Positions 16,519 to 26,121 are shown, counted from the first letter of the stretch. The stretch is 57,724 nt of DNA from Pseudomonas sp. Irchel s3f7 (GCF_900187615.1 NZ_FYDO01000037.1:1-57724), one strand, 5' to 3'. Made by a program: numbers and translations. The notes: generated by a model not told the origin, from the sequence alone.

Positions 16519-19350
16519 ATGCAAGAAAGCGTGATGCAGCGCATGTGGAACAGCGCCTACCTATCCGGTAGTAACGCTGCCTATGTGGAAGAGCTCTACG
16601 AGCTCTACCTGCACGACCCTAACGCTGTGCCAGAAGAGTGGCGCACCTACTTCCAGAAGTTGCCTGCTGACGGCAACTCTGCCACCGATGTTTCGCACTC
16701 GACAATTCGCGATCATTTCGTCTTGCTGGCAAAGAACCAGCGCCGCGCCCAACCGGTTTCCGCCGGCAGCGTGAGCAGTGAGCACGAGAAGAAGCAAGTT
16801 GAAGTGCTGCGATTGATCCAGGCCTACCGTATGCGTGGCCACCAGGCAGCCCAGCTTGACCCGCTGGGGCTGTGGCAGCGTCCTGCACCTGCAGACCTGT
16901 CGATCAATCATTACGGCTTGACCAATGCCGATCTTGATACGACCTTCCGTGCCGGCGACCTGTTCATCGGCAAAGAGGAAGCGAGCCTACGCGAAATTCA
17001 CGAAGCGTTGCAGCAGACATATTGCCGCACCATCGGCGCTGAATTCACGCACATCACCGATTCCGAACAGCGCCAGTGGTTCCAGCAGCGTCTGGAAAGC
17101 GTGCGCGGCCGTCCGACGTACTCCGCCGACATCAAGAGCCACCTGCTTGAGCGCGTGACTGCCGGTGAAGGCCTGGAAAAATACCTGGGCACCAAGTACC
17201 CGGGTACCAAGCGTTTCGGTCTGGAAGGCGGCGAAAGCCTGATTCCGATGCTCGACGAGCTGATCCAGCGTTCCGGTTCCTACGGCACCAAGGAAATCGT
17301 TATCGGCATGGCCCACCGTGGTCGTCTGAACGTGCTGGTCAACACCTTCGGCAAGAACCCGCGCGAGTTGTTCGACGAGTTCGAAGGCAAGAAGAAGGTC
17401 GAGCTGGGCTCCGGTGACGTTAAGTACCACCAGGGCTTCTCGTCCAACGTGATGACCGCTGGCGGTGAAGTTCACCTGGCCATGGCGTTCAACCCGTCCC
17501 ACCTGGAAATCGTTTCCCCGGTGGTCGAGGGTTCGGTTCGCGCCCGTCAGGATCGTCGTAACGATCCAACCGGTGAGAAGGTTCTGCCGATCTCCATCCA
17601 CGGTGACGCGGCATTCGCCGGTCAAGGCGTGGTCATGGAAACCTTCCAGATGTCGCAGACCCGCGGTTTCAAAACCGGCGGCACCGTGCACATCGTGATC
17701 AACAACCAGGTCGGTTTCACCATCAGCAACCCGCTGGACTCGCGTTCCACCGAGTACGCGACCGACGTTGCGAAAATGATCCAGGCGCCGATCCTCCATG
17801 TGAATGGTGATGATCCGGAAGCCGTATTGTTCGTGACCCAGCTGGCCATCGACTACCGCATGCAGTTCAAGCGTGACGTGGTGATCGACCTGGTCTGCTA
17901 CCGTCGTCGCGGCCACAACGAGGCCGACGAGCCAAGCGGCACCCAGCCGATCATGTATCAGCAGATCACCAAACAGCGCACCACCCGTGAGCTGTATGCC
18001 GATCGTCTGACCCAGGGCGGTGTGCTGGACGCAGAGCGTGTTCAGGCGAAAGTCGACGAATACCGCAACGCGCTGGACAACGGTCTGCACGTAGTGAAGA
18101 GCCTGGTCAAAGAGCCGAACAAAGAGTTGTTCGTGGATTGGCGTCCGTATCTGGGCCACGCCTGGACCGCGCGTCACGACACTCGTTTCGATCTGAAGAC
18201 CCTGCAGGAACTGTCCGCCAAGCTGCTGGAAATTCCGGAAGGCTTCGTGGTTCAGCGCCAGGTCGCGAAGATCTACGAAGACCGTCAGAAGATGCAAGCC
18301 GGCGGCCTGCCGATCAACTGGGGTTACGCCGAAACCATGGCGTACGCGACCCTGGCGTTCGAAGGTCACCCGATCCGCATGACCGGCCAGGACATCGGCC
18401 GCGGTACGTTCTCGCACCGTCATGCTGTCTTGCACAACCAGAAAGACGCGGGCACCTACATCCCGTTGCAGAACCTGTACAACGGCCAGCCACGTTTCGA
18501 CCTGTACGATTCGTTCCTGTCCGAAGAAGCCGTACTGGCGTTCGAATACGGTTACTCGACCACCACGCCTGATGCGCTGGTGATCTGGGAAGCCCAGTTC
18601 GGCGACTTCGCCAACGGTGCCCAGGTGGTTATCGACCAGTTCATCACCAGCGGCGAGCACAAGTGGGGCCGTCTGTGCGGTCTGACCATGTTGCTGCCGC
18701 ACGGTTATGAAGGTCAGGGGCCGGAGCACTCCTCGGCTCGTCTGGAACGTTACCTGCAGCTGTGCGCCGAGCACAACATTCAGGTAGCCGTGCCGACTAC
18801 GCCGGCACAGATCTATCACTTGCTGCGTCGTCAGGTCATTCGCCCGCTGCGCAAGCCATTGATCGTTCTGACACCGAAGTCGCTGCTGCGCCACAAGCTG
18901 GCCATCTCGACGCTGGAAGATCTGGCCGAAGGTTCGTTCCAGACCGTGATCCCGGAAATCGATGCCCAAGACCCGAAAAAGGTCGAGCGCGTTGTTCTGT
19001 GTAGCGGCAAGGTCTACTACGACCTGCTGGAAAAACGTCGTGCCGAAGGTCGTGACGACATCGCCGTCATGCGTATCGAGCAGCTGTATCCATTCCCTGA
19101 GGACGACTTGAAAGAAGTCCTGGCTCCTTATACCAACGTCAAAGCTGCCGTTTGGTGTCAGGAAGAGCCGATGAACCAGGGGGCGTGGTACTGCAGCCAA
19201 CACCATATGCGTCGCAGCATCAGCAACCTCGACAAGTCTCTCGTACTTGAGTACGCGGGCCGTGAGGCTTCTGCTGCACCGGCATGCGGTTACGCATCGA
19301 TGCACGCTGAGCAGCAGGAAAAACTGCTGCAAGACGCCTTTACTGTTTAA
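16519..19350 (+). CDS. sucA: 2-oxoglutarate dehydrogenase E1 component
   Basis: This 943-residue thiamine-diphosphate enzyme decarboxylates 2-oxoglutarate and passes the succinyl group to SucB. The N-terminal E2-binding segment (MWNSAYLSGSNAAYVEELYE) is followed by the dehydrogenase domain (about 200-530, with GMAHRGRLNVLVN and HGDAAFAGQGVVMET). The transketolase-like pyrimidine domain comes next (about 590-790) and then the C-terminal domain (ending near EEPMNQGAWYCSQHHM). The length matches the family. It may have its own promoter, given the 253-base gap and hairpin upstream. Confidence 0.98.
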   Translation: MQESVMQRMWNSAYLSGSNAAYVEELYELYLHDPNAVPEEWRTYFQKLPADGNSATDVSHSTIRDHFVLLAKNQRRAQPVSAGSVSSEHEKKQVEVLRLIQAYRMRGHQAAQLDPLGLWQRPAPADLSINHYGLTNADLDTTFRAGDLFIGKEEASLREIHEALQQTYCRTIGAEFTHITDSEQRQWFQQRLESVRGRPTYSADIKSHLLERVTAGEGLEKYLGTKYPGTKRFGLEGGESLIPMLDELIQRSGSYGTKEIVIGMAHRGRLNVLVNTFGKNPRELFDEFEGKKKVELGSGDVKYHQGFSSNVMTAGGEVHLAMAFNPSHLEIVSPVVEGSVRARQDRRNDPTGEKVLPISIHGDAAFAGQGVVMETFQMSQTRGFKTGGTVHIVINNQVGFTISNPLDSRSTEYATDVAKMIQAPILHVNGDDPEAVLFVTQLAIDYRMQFKRDVVIDLVCYRRRGHNEADEPSGTQPIMYQQITKQRTTRELYADRLTQGGVLDAERVQAKVDEYRNALDNGLHVVKSLVKEPNKELFVDWRPYLGHAWTARHDTRFDLKTLQELSAKLLEIPEGFVVQRQVAKIYEDRQKMQAGGLPINWGYAETMAYATLAFEGHPIRMTGQDIGRGTFSHRHAVLHNQKDAGTYIPLQNLYNGQPRFDLYDSFLSEEAVLAFEYGYSTTTPDALVIWEAQFGDFANGAQVVIDQFITSGEHKWGRLCGLTMLLPHGYEGQGPEHSSARLERYLQLCAEHNIQVAVPTTPAQIYHLLRRQVIRPLRKPLIVLTPKSLLRHKLAISTLEDLAEGSFQTVIPEIDAQDPKKVERVVLCSGKVYYDLLEKRRAEGRDDIAVMRIEQLYPFPEDDLKEVLAPYTNVKAAVWCQEEPMNQGAWYCSQHHMRRSISNLDKSLVLEYAGREASAAPACGYASMHAEQQEKLLQDAFTV

Positions 19351-19392
19351 CGCCTTCGCGCACCTGAAACCGAATTTAAGGACCCACAGATA

Positions 19393-20610
19393 ATGGCTAT
19401 CGAAATCAAAGCCCCCACTTTCCCGGAATCGGTTGCCGATGGCACCGTTGCCACCTGGCACAAGCAACCGGGCGACGCGGTCAAGCGCGACGACCTGATC
19501 GTCGACATCGAAACCGACAAGGTTGTGCTGGAAGTGTTGGCTACTGCTGACGGCGTGCTGGGCGCTATCGTCAAGAACGAAGGCGAAACCGTTCTGTCCG
19601 ACGAAGTCCTGGGCTCGATCGAAGCGGGCGGCGCTGCTGCCGCTCCTGCTGCCGCGGCTCCTGCTGCTGCACAAGCCGCTGCGCCAGCCACCGAAGGCGA
19701 AGACGATCCTGTTGCTGCACCGGCTGCCCGTAAGCTGGCTGAAGAAAACGGCATCAACATCGCTTCCGTTGCCGGCACCGGCAAAGGCGGTCGTGTGACC
19801 AAGGAAGACGTGGTTGCAGCTGTTGCCGCCAAGAAAGCCGCTCCGGCTGCCGCGCCTGCCAAGGCTGCTGCTCCTTCGGCTGCCGCTCCTGTGTTCGCCG
19901 CTGGCGACCGCATCGAGAAGCGTGTACCGATGACCCGCGTTCGTGCCACCGTGGCCAAGCGTCTGGTTGAAGCTCAATCGAACATGGCGATGCTGACCAC
20001 TTTCAACGAAGTCGACATGACCGAAGTCATGGCACTGCGTTCGAAGTACAAGGACCTGTTCGAGAAGTCCCACAACGGCGTGCGCCTGGGCTTCATGTCG
20101 TTCTTCGTGAAAGCGGCCACCGAAGCGCTGAAACGCTTCCCGGCTGTCAACGCTTCGATCGACGGCGGCGACATCGTTTACCACGGCTACGCTGACGTCG
20201 GCGTTGCAGTTTCCAGCGATCGCGGCCTGGTTGTACCGGTTCTGCGTAACGCTGAACTGATGAGCCTGGCTGAAATCGAAGGCGGCATCGCCACCTTCGG
20301 CAAGAAAGCCCGCGACGGCAAACTGTCGATGGACGAAATGACCGGTGGTACTTTCACCATCACCAACGGCGGTACTTTCGGTTCGATGATGTCGACCCCG
20401 ATCGTCAACCCGCCACAAGCAGCCATCCTGGGCATGCACAACATCATCCAGCGTCCTATGGCCATCAACGGTCAGGTCGTTATCCGCCCGATGATGTACC
20501 TGGCCCTGTCCTACGATCACCGTCTGATCGATGGCAAAGAAGCTGTGACCTTCCTGGTGACCATCAAGAACCTGCTGGAAGATCCGGCTCGTCTGTTGCT
20601 GGATATCTAA
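19393..20610 (+). CDS. sucB: 2-oxoglutarate dehydrogenase E2 (dihydrolipoyl succinyltransferase)
   Basis: This 405-residue core of the complex transfers succinyl groups to CoA. One lipoyl domain (1-77, lipoyl Lys43 in IETDKVVLEV) is followed by an Ala/Pro linker and the E1/E3-binding domain (about 112-150, RKLAEENGINIASVAGTGKG). A second Ala-rich linker leads to the catalytic domain (about 175-405) with His376 and Asp380 in SYDHRLIDGKEAV. It lies 42 bases after sucA. Confidence 0.98.
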   Translation: MAIEIKAPTFPESVADGTVATWHKQPGDAVKRDDLIVDIETDKVVLEVLATADGVLGAIVKNEGETVLSDEVLGSIEAGGAAAAPAAAAPAAAQAAAPATEGEDDPVAAPAARKLAEENGINIASVAGTGKGGRVTKEDVVAAVAAKKAAPAAAPAKAAAPSAAAPVFAAGDRIEKRVPMTRVRATVAKRLVEAQSNMAMLTTFNEVDMTEVMALRSKYKDLFEKSHNGVRLGFMSFFVKAATEALKRFPAVNASIDGGDIVYHGYADVGVAVSSDRGLVVPVLRNAELMSLAEIEGGIATFGKKARDGKLSMDEMTGGTFTITNGGTFGSMMSTPIVNPPQAAILGMHNIIQRPMAINGQVVIRPMMYLALSYDHRLIDGKEAVTFLVTIKNLLEDPARLLLDI

Positions 20611-20615
20611 AGAGC

Positions 20616-20694
20616 AGCTGCAAGCTGCAAGCGACAAGCCCCAAGCTCAAGGCGAGCGAGTGGGCTTGAGGCTTGCAGCTTGCGGCTTGTAGCT
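20616..20694. repeat. Inverted repeat of the AGCTGCAAGC class between sucB and lpd
   Basis: AGCTGCAAGCTGCAAGCGAC on the left is mirrored by GCTTGCAGCTTGCGGCTTGT on the right, allowing a long imperfect hairpin in the 108-base gap. This class of palindrome recurs between Pseudomonas genes. No T-run follows. Confidence 0.8.
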
Positions 20695-20718
20695 TTATTG
20701 CTAAAGAGGATTTTTTGA

Positions 20719-22155
20719 ATGTCGCAGAAATTTGACGTAGTAGTGATCGGTGCAGGCCCTGGCGGTTACGTGGCTGCCATCAAGGCCGCCCAACTCGGCC
20801 TCAGCACTGCCTGCATCGAGAAGTACACCGACAAGGAAGGCAAACTGGCTCTGGGCGGTACTTGCCTGAACGTCGGCTGCATTCCATCCAAAGCCCTGCT
20901 GGACAGCTCGTGGAAATTCCACGAAGCCCAGGACGGTTTCGCGATCCACGGTATCAATCACGCTGGCGTGACCATGGACGTGCCAGCGATGGTTGGCCGT
21001 AAAGCCAACATCGTCAAAGGCCTGACCTCCGGCGTTGCGACCCTGTTCAAAGCCAATGGTGTGACCTCGATCCAGGGTCACGGCAAGCTGCTGGCCGGCA
21101 AGAAAGTCGAAGTCACCAAGCCAGACGGCTCGGTAGAAATCATCGAAGCCGAAAACGTCATCCTGGCTCCAGGTTCGCGTCCGATCGACATTCCGCCAGC
21201 TCCGGTTGACCAGAATGTGATCGTCGATTCGACTGGCGCCCTGGAATTCCAATCCGTACCGAAGCGTCTGGGCGTGATCGGCGCTGGCGTGATCGGTCTG
21301 GAACTGGGTTCGGTCTGGTCGCGTCTGGGTGCAGAAGTGACTGTCCTGGAAGCCCTGGACACCTTCCTGATGGCAGCGGACACCGCTGTTTCCAAGGAAG
21401 CGCTGAAAACCCTGACCAAGCAGGGTCTGGACATCAAGCTGGGCGCTCGCGTCACCGGTTCCAAAGTGAACGGCGACGAAGTCGTTGTGAACTACACCGA
21501 TGCCAAAGGCGAACAGAACATCACTTTCGACAAGCTGATCGTAGCCGTTGGTCGCCGTCCGGTGACCACTGATCTGCTGGCTGCCGACTGCGGCGTGACC
21601 CTGGACGAGCGCGGTTTCGTGCACGTTGACGATCACTGCGCTACCACCGTACCGGGCGTTTACGCCATCGGTGACGTGGTTCGCGGCATGATGCTGGCGC
21701 ACAAGGCGTCGGAAGAAGGCATCATGGTTGTCGAGCGCATCAAGGGCCACAAGGCCCAGATGAACTATGACCTGATCCCTTCGGTTATTTATACTCACCC
21801 GGAAATCGCATGGGTCGGTAAAACCGAGCAGGCCTTGAAAGCTGAAGGCGTTGAAGTTAACGTCGGCACCTTCCCGTTCGCAGCCTCTGGCCGTGCCATG
21901 GCTGCCAACGACACCGGTGGTTTCGTCAAGGTCATCGCAGATGCCAAGACAGACCGCGTGCTGGGCGTCCACGTGATTGGCCCAAGCGCTGCAGAACTGG
22001 TTCAGCAGGGCGCGATCGGTATGGAATTCGGCACTAGCGCTGAAGACCTGGGCATGATGGTTTTCTCCCATCCGACCCTGTCTGAAGCCTTGCACGAAGC
22101 AGCTTTGGCAGTGAATGGCGGCGCCATCCACATCGCCAACCGCAAGAAGCGTTAA
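20719..22155 (+). CDS. lpd: Dihydrolipoyl dehydrogenase (E3)
   Basis: This 478-residue FAD enzyme reoxidises the lipoyl groups of SucB with NAD+. Visible features are the FAD motif GAGPGGYVAAIKAAQLG, the redox disulfide Cys49/Cys54 in GGTCLNVGCIPSK and the NAD motif GAGVIGLELGSVW. The C-terminal His-Glu pair is in HPTLSEALHEAAL. By position in the suc operon it is the E3 dedicated to the 2-oxoglutarate complex (lpdG in Pseudomonas nomenclature). An AAAGAGGA ribosome site lies upstream. Confidence 0.97.
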   Translation: MSQKFDVVVIGAGPGGYVAAIKAAQLGLSTACIEKYTDKEGKLALGGTCLNVGCIPSKALLDSSWKFHEAQDGFAIHGINHAGVTMDVPAMVGRKANIVKGLTSGVATLFKANGVTSIQGHGKLLAGKKVEVTKPDGSVEIIEAENVILAPGSRPIDIPPAPVDQNVIVDSTGALEFQSVPKRLGVIGAGVIGLELGSVWSRLGAEVTVLEALDTFLMAADTAVSKEALKTLTKQGLDIKLGARVTGSKVNGDEVVVNYTDAKGEQNITFDKLIVAVGRRPVTTDLLAADCGVTLDERGFVHVDDHCATTVPGVYAIGDVVRGMMLAHKASEEGIMVVERIKGHKAQMNYDLIPSVIYTHPEIAWVGKTEQALKAEGVEVNVGTFPFAASGRAMAANDTGGFVKVIADAKTDRVLGVHVIGPSAAELVQQGAIGMEFGTSAEDLGMMVFSHPTLSEALHEAALAVNGGAIHIANRKKR

Positions 22156-22187
22156 GACAATAAGAAACCACGGCGGAATGGCCCGTC

Positions 22188-22274
22188 GTGAGCCTTGCAC
22201 GCAAGACTCACCGCGGAATATCCGCTGGACGCAGTCTTGCGTAGCTGCACCGGTTGTCCGGAAAGGCTACGCAA
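22188..22274 (+). promoter_or_regulatory. Three overlapping hairpins in the lpd-sucC leader
   Basis: Hairpin 1: GTGAGCCTTGC (22188) pairs with GCAAGACTCAC (to 22211). Hairpin 2: GCAAGACT (22201) pairs with AGTCTTGC (to 22240), with CGCGGA/TCCGCTG pairing inside. Hairpin 3: TTGCGTAGC (22237) pairs with GCTACGCAA (to 22274). Each overlaps its neighbour, so 1 and 2 exclude each other and so do 2 and 3. This resembles an attenuator or riboregulator layout; function is inferred. Confidence 0.5.
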
Positions 22275-22351
22275 GCAGCAGTCAAAGGTGGTGCGGCACT
22301 TGAATGAGTGCAGCACCGAATGCGCAGTACCTAACGAAGACGGTAATAAGC

Positions 22352-23518
22352 ATGAATCTTCACGAGTATCAGGGTAAGCAGCTGTTCGCTGAGTACGGCC
22401 TGCCAGTTTCCACCGGTTACGCGGTAGACACCCCGGAAGCAGCAGCAGAAGCTTGCGACAAAATCGGCGGCAGCGAGTGGGTTGTCAAAGCCCAGGTCCA
22501 CGCCGGTGGTCGCGGTAAAGCGGGCGGCGTTAAGCTGGTTCGCAGCAAAGAAGACGCCAAAGCCTTCGCACAGCAGTGGCTGGGCAAGCGTCTGGTGACT
22601 TACCAGACTGACGCCAATGGTCAGCCAGTCACCAAGATCCTGGTTGAATCGTGCACTGATATCGCTAAAGAGCTGTACCTGGGCGCTGTCGTTGACCGTT
22701 CGAGCCGTCGTATCGTGTTCATGGCTTCCACCGAAGGTGGCGTGGACATCGAGAAAATCGCTCACGACACTCCAGAAAAAATTCTGAAGGCCACTATCGA
22801 TCCACTGGTTGGCGCTCAGCCATTCCAGGGTCGCGAGCTGGCATTCCAGCTGGGTCTGGAAGGCAAGCAGGTTGCTCAGTTCGCCAAGATCTTCGTAGGT
22901 CTGGCCAAGCTGTTCAAGGATCACGACTTGGCTCTGCTGGAAGTGAACCCGCTGGTGATCAAGGCTGACGGCGATCTGCACTGCCTCGATGCCAAGATCA
23001 ACATCGACGCCAACGCCATGTACCGTCAGCCTAAGCTGAAGACTTTCCACGATCCGTCGCAAGACGATCCGCGCGAAGCGCACGCTGCCAAGTTCGAACT
23101 GAACTACGTAGCACTGGAAGGCAACATCGGTTGCATGGTCAACGGTGCTGGCCTGGCCATGGGTACCATGGACATCGTCAACCTGCATGGCGGCAAACCA
23201 GCCAACTTCCTCGACGTGGGCGGCGGTGCTACCAAAGAACGCGTTACCGAAGCGTTCAAGATCATCCTGTCCGACACTAACGTCGCTGCAGTACTGGTCA
23301 ACATCTTCGGCGGCATCGTTCGTTGCGACATGATTGCCGAAGGCATCATCGGCGCTGTGAAAGAAGTCGGCGTGAAAATCCCGGTTGTTGTTCGCCTTGA
23401 AGGCAACAACGCTGAACTGGGCGCTAAAGTACTGGCAGAAAGCGGTTTGAACATCATCGCTGCTACCAGCCTGACCGACGCTGCTCAACAAGTTGTCAAA
23501 GCTGCGGAGGGCAAATAA
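22352..23518 (+). CDS. sucC: Succinyl-CoA synthetase beta subunit
   Basis: This 388-residue ATP-grasp subunit binds nucleotide and succinate and converts succinyl-CoA to succinate with ATP/GTP formation. The N-terminus MNLHEYQGKQLFAEYGLPV, the GGRGKAGGVKL nucleotide loop and the C-terminal NIFGGIVRCDMIAEGI segment are diagnostic. I chose the ATG at 22352 (preceded by GGTAATAAGC); an in-frame ATG at 22304 would add 16 non-family residues. It overlaps sucD by one base (TAATG). Confidence 0.97.
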   Translation: MNLHEYQGKQLFAEYGLPVSTGYAVDTPEAAAEACDKIGGSEWVVKAQVHAGGRGKAGGVKLVRSKEDAKAFAQQWLGKRLVTYQTDANGQPVTKILVESCTDIAKELYLGAVVDRSSRRIVFMASTEGGVDIEKIAHDTPEKILKATIDPLVGAQPFQGRELAFQLGLEGKQVAQFAKIFVGLAKLFKDHDLALLEVNPLVIKADGDLHCLDAKINIDANAMYRQPKLKTFHDPSQDDPREAHAAKFELNYVALEGNIGCMVNGAGLAMGTMDIVNLHGGKPANFLDVGGGATKERVTEAFKIILSDTNVAAVLVNIFGGIVRCDMIAEGIIGAVKEVGVKIPVVVRLEGNNAELGAKVLAESGLNIIAATSLTDAAQQVVKAAEGK

Positions 23519-24399
23519 TGAGCGTCCTGATCAATAAAGACACCAAAGTTATCTGCCAGGGTATTACCGGTTCGCAAGGTAGTTTCCACACCCAGCAAGC
23601 CATCGAGTACGGCACCAAGATGGTTGGTGGTGTAACTCCAGGCAAAGGCGGCACCGAGCACCTGGGTCTGCCAGTGTTCAACACCGTTAAAGACGCAGTA
23701 GCTGCCACTGGCGCTACCGCCAGCGTGATCTACGTTCCGGCTCCTTTCTGCAAAGATTCGATCCTGGAAGCTGCTTTCGGCGGCATCAAGCTGATCGTCT
23801 GCATCACCGAAGGCATTCCTACCCTGGACATGCTGGACGCTAAAGTTAAGTGCGACGAGCTGGGTGTTATCCTGATCGGCCCTAACTGCCCAGGCGTGAT
23901 CACTCCAGGCGAATGCAAGATCGGCATCATGCCAGGTCACATTCACTTGCCAGGCAAGGTCGGTATCGTTTCCCGTTCCGGCACCCTGACCTACGAAGCT
24001 GTGAAGCAGACCACTGACGCCGGTTTCGGTCAGTCGACTTGCGTCGGCATCGGCGGTGACCCGATCCCGGGTTCGAACTTCATCGACATCCTGAAGCTGT
24101 TCCAGGAAGACCCGAAGACCGAAGCGATCGTAATGATCGGTGAGATCGGCGGTTCGGCTGAAGAAGAAGCGGCTGCTTACATCAAGGCACACGTGACCAA
24201 GCCGGTTGTTTCCTACATCGCTGGTGTGACTGCTCCTCCGGGCAAGCGCATGGGCCATGCTGGCGCAATCATCTCTGGCGGCAAAGGCACTGCAGACGAG
24301 AAGTTTGCTGCCCTGGAAGACGCAGGCGTTAAAACCGTGCGTTCGCTGGCAGACATCGGCAAGGCTTTGTCCGAGCTGACCGGTTGGGCTGTCAAGTAA
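23518..24399 (+). CDS. sucD: Succinyl-CoA synthetase alpha subunit
   Basis: This 293-residue subunit binds CoA and carries the phosphohistidine intermediate. The CoA-binding Rossmann part has GITGSQGSFHTQQAIEYGT. The active-site His247 is in GKRMGHAGAIISGGKG. Translational coupling to sucC is implied by the one-base overlap, and a terminator follows. It is the last gene of the TCA block. Confidence 0.98.
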   Translation: MSVLINKDTKVICQGITGSQGSFHTQQAIEYGTKMVGGVTPGKGGTEHLGLPVFNTVKDAVAATGATASVIYVPAPFCKDSILEAAFGGIKLIVCITEGIPTLDMLDAKVKCDELGVILIGPNCPGVITPGECKIGIMPGHIHLPGKVGIVSRSGTLTYEAVKQTTDAGFGQSTCVGIGGDPIPGSNFIDILKLFQEDPKTEAIVMIGEIGGSAEEEAAAYIKAHVTKPVVSYIAGVTAPPGKRMGHAGAIISGGKGTADEKFAALEDAGVKTVRSLADIGKALSELTGWAVK

Positions 24400-24429
24400 G
24401 CCTCGCGCTTAGCTGACGCTTCACCAAAC

Positions 24430-24456
24430 AAAGGCCACCTTCGGGTGGCCTTTGTC
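24430..24456 (+). terminator. Intrinsic terminator of the suc operon
   Basis: AAAGGCCACC and GGTGGCCTTT form a ten-pair stem with a TTCG loop, followed by a T-rich stretch. Confidence 0.9.
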
Positions 24457-24486
24457 GTTTTCGGGATTCATGCAGGCTCTGGGATC

Positions 24487-24566
24487 TGTAGGAGCCGGCT
24501 TGCTGGCGATTCAGGCTGCCCGGTGTGTCAGATATACCGTCATCGCTGGCAAGCCAGGTCCTACAG
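24487..24566. repeat. REPIN (inverted REP pair)
   Basis: TGTAGGAGCCGGCTTGCTGG faces ATCGCTGGCAAGCCAGGTCC, about 30 bases apart. It lies between sucD and brnQ. Confidence 0.85.
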
Positions 24567-24744
24567 TTATCGTCTAAATGATAATTACGTACGTAAACGC
24601 GACATAGAGGTGTCGCAGATCGGAATGTTCGCCCCGTAACAGTGCGTTTATCGGCCAAATTCGTTAGGCTACGCGCCATTTTTGCGTCTGCAGCCCACAA
24701 GGCAGCAACGCGCTTAAAGGGTTGGTCTTATGCGGACTGACAGC

Positions 24745-24767
24745 ATTTCCCTCACCCATAGGGAAAT
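24745..24767 (+). other. Hairpin in the brnQ upstream region
   Basis: ATTTCCCT and AGGGAAAT form a perfect eight-pair stem about 40 bases before brnQ. The 408-base sucD-brnQ gap otherwise holds the terminator and REPIN; no gene is seen in it. Confidence 0.4.
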
Positions 24768-24807
24768 CCCTCTCTAAATTCCGATTCAGTAGTGTGGTAT
24801 TTCCTTA

Positions 24808-26121
24808 ATGAAAGTGTTGAAAGGCCAGGACATCCTGGCACTTGGTTTTATGACGTTTGCCCTGTTCGTCGGGGCTGGCAACATCATCTTCCCGCCTATC
24901 GTCGGTTTACAGTCCGGACCGCATGTCTGGATGGCGGCGCTGGGTTTCCTGGTCACGGCGGTCGGTCTTCCGGTGATCACCGTGGTGGCGCTGGCCAAGG
25001 TCGGCGGAGCCATGGATGCGCTGAGCAGCCCGATCGGTAAAGTCGCTGGTGGTCTGTTGGCGGCGGTATGCTACCTCTCGGTCGGCCCGCTGTTTGCGAC
25101 GCCGCGTACCGCAACCGTATCGTTCGAAGTGGGCCTTGCGCCATTGACCGGCGAAAGCCCGTTGGCGCTGTTCCTCTACAGTTCGGTGTACTTCCTGCTG
25201 GTGTTCTTCATCTCGCTCTATCCGGGCCGTTTGCTGGATACCGTTGGCCGTTTCCTCGCACCACTGAAGATCATCGCTCTGGCCGTTCTCGGCATCGCGG
25301 CATTTGCTTTGCCAGCGGGTGACATTGGCCTTGCCACGCCCGAGTACGTCGCAGCACCGTTCTCCCAGGGGTTCATCAATGGTTACCTGACCATGGATAC
25401 CCTCGGCGCACTGGTGTTCGGTATCGTCATCGTTAACGCCATCCGTTCCCGTGGCGTAGAGTCACCAGCGCTGATCACCCGTTACGCGATCATTGCCGGG
25501 TTGATAGCCGGCGTCGGTCTGGCGCTGGTTTACATCAGCCTGTTCCGCCTCGGTTCGGGCAGCCATGAAGTGGCCGCCGGTGCGAGCAACGGCGCGGCGG
25601 TATTGCACGCTTACGTCCAGCATACCTTCGGTTCGTTGGGCAGCGGTTTCCTCGCGGTGCTGATTTCCCTGGCTTGCCTGGTTACGGCGGTCGGCCTGAC
25701 CTGTGCCTGCGCCGAGTACTTCAGCCGTGTACTGCCGCTGTCTTACAAGACATTGGTCATCATCCTTGCGGCGTTCTCGTTGCTGGTGTCCAACCTGGGG
25801 CTGACCAAGCTCATTGCGTTCTCGATCCCGGTACTGACGGCGATCTACCCGCCGTGCATCGCGCTGGTAGCGCTGAGCTTCTGCAAGGACTTCTGGCATG
25901 AGCAGGGCCGTATCGTCGGTCCGGTGATGCTGGTGTCGTTTATCTTCGGTCTGATCGATGCACTCAAGGGTGCGGGCCTGGCGGACTGGATGCCGACTCA
26001 ACTGGCCCATCTGCCGCTGAGCGAGCAAGGTCTGGCCTGGCTGGTGCCATCGGTGATGACGTTGGTGATTGCCGTGGTTTGCGATCGCCTGCTGGGCAAA
26101 CGCGCCGAAGCCTTGGCTTAA
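24808..26121 (+). CDS. brnQ: Branched-chain amino acid:cation symporter BrnQ
   Basis: This 437-residue inner-membrane carrier of the LIVCS family imports leucine, isoleucine and valine with sodium or protons. It has twelve hydrophobic segments. The N-terminal MTFALFVGAGNIIFPPIVGL is the family hallmark, with LSVGPLFATPRTATVSFEVG in the third to fourth helix region. It is a single gene ended by its own terminator. Confidence 0.95.
   Translation: MKVLKGQDILALGFMTFALFVGAGNIIFPPIVGLQSGPHVWMAALGFLVTAVGLPVITVVALAKVGGAMDALSSPIGKVAGGLLAAVCYLSVGPLFATPRTATVSFEVGLAPLTGESPLALFLYSSVYFLLVFFISLYPGRLLDTVGRFLAPLKIIALAVLGIAAFALPAGDIGLATPEYVAAPFSQGFINGYLTMDTLGALVFGIVIVNAIRSRGVESPALITRYAIIAGLIAGVGLALVYISLFRLGSGSHEVAAGASNGAAVLHAYVQHTFGSLGSGFLAVLISLACLVTAVGLTCACAEYFSRVLPLSYKTLVIILAAFSLLVSNLGLTKLIAFSIPVLTAIYPPCIALVALSFCKDFWHEQGRIVGPVMLVSFIFGLIDALKGAGLADWMPTQLAHLPLSEQGLAWLVPSVMTLVIAVVCDRLLGKRAEALA

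Noticed and set aside
16987..20637. Antisense open frame of 1216 codons across sucA and sucB
   Set aside because: It lies exactly opposite two highly expressed, well-recognised genes that avoid codons whose complement is a stop. It has no family pattern, is low in complexity and crosses the gene boundary.
20701..22200. Antisense open frame of 499 codons opposite lpd
   Set aside because: Shadow of lpd; no domain or start signal of its own.
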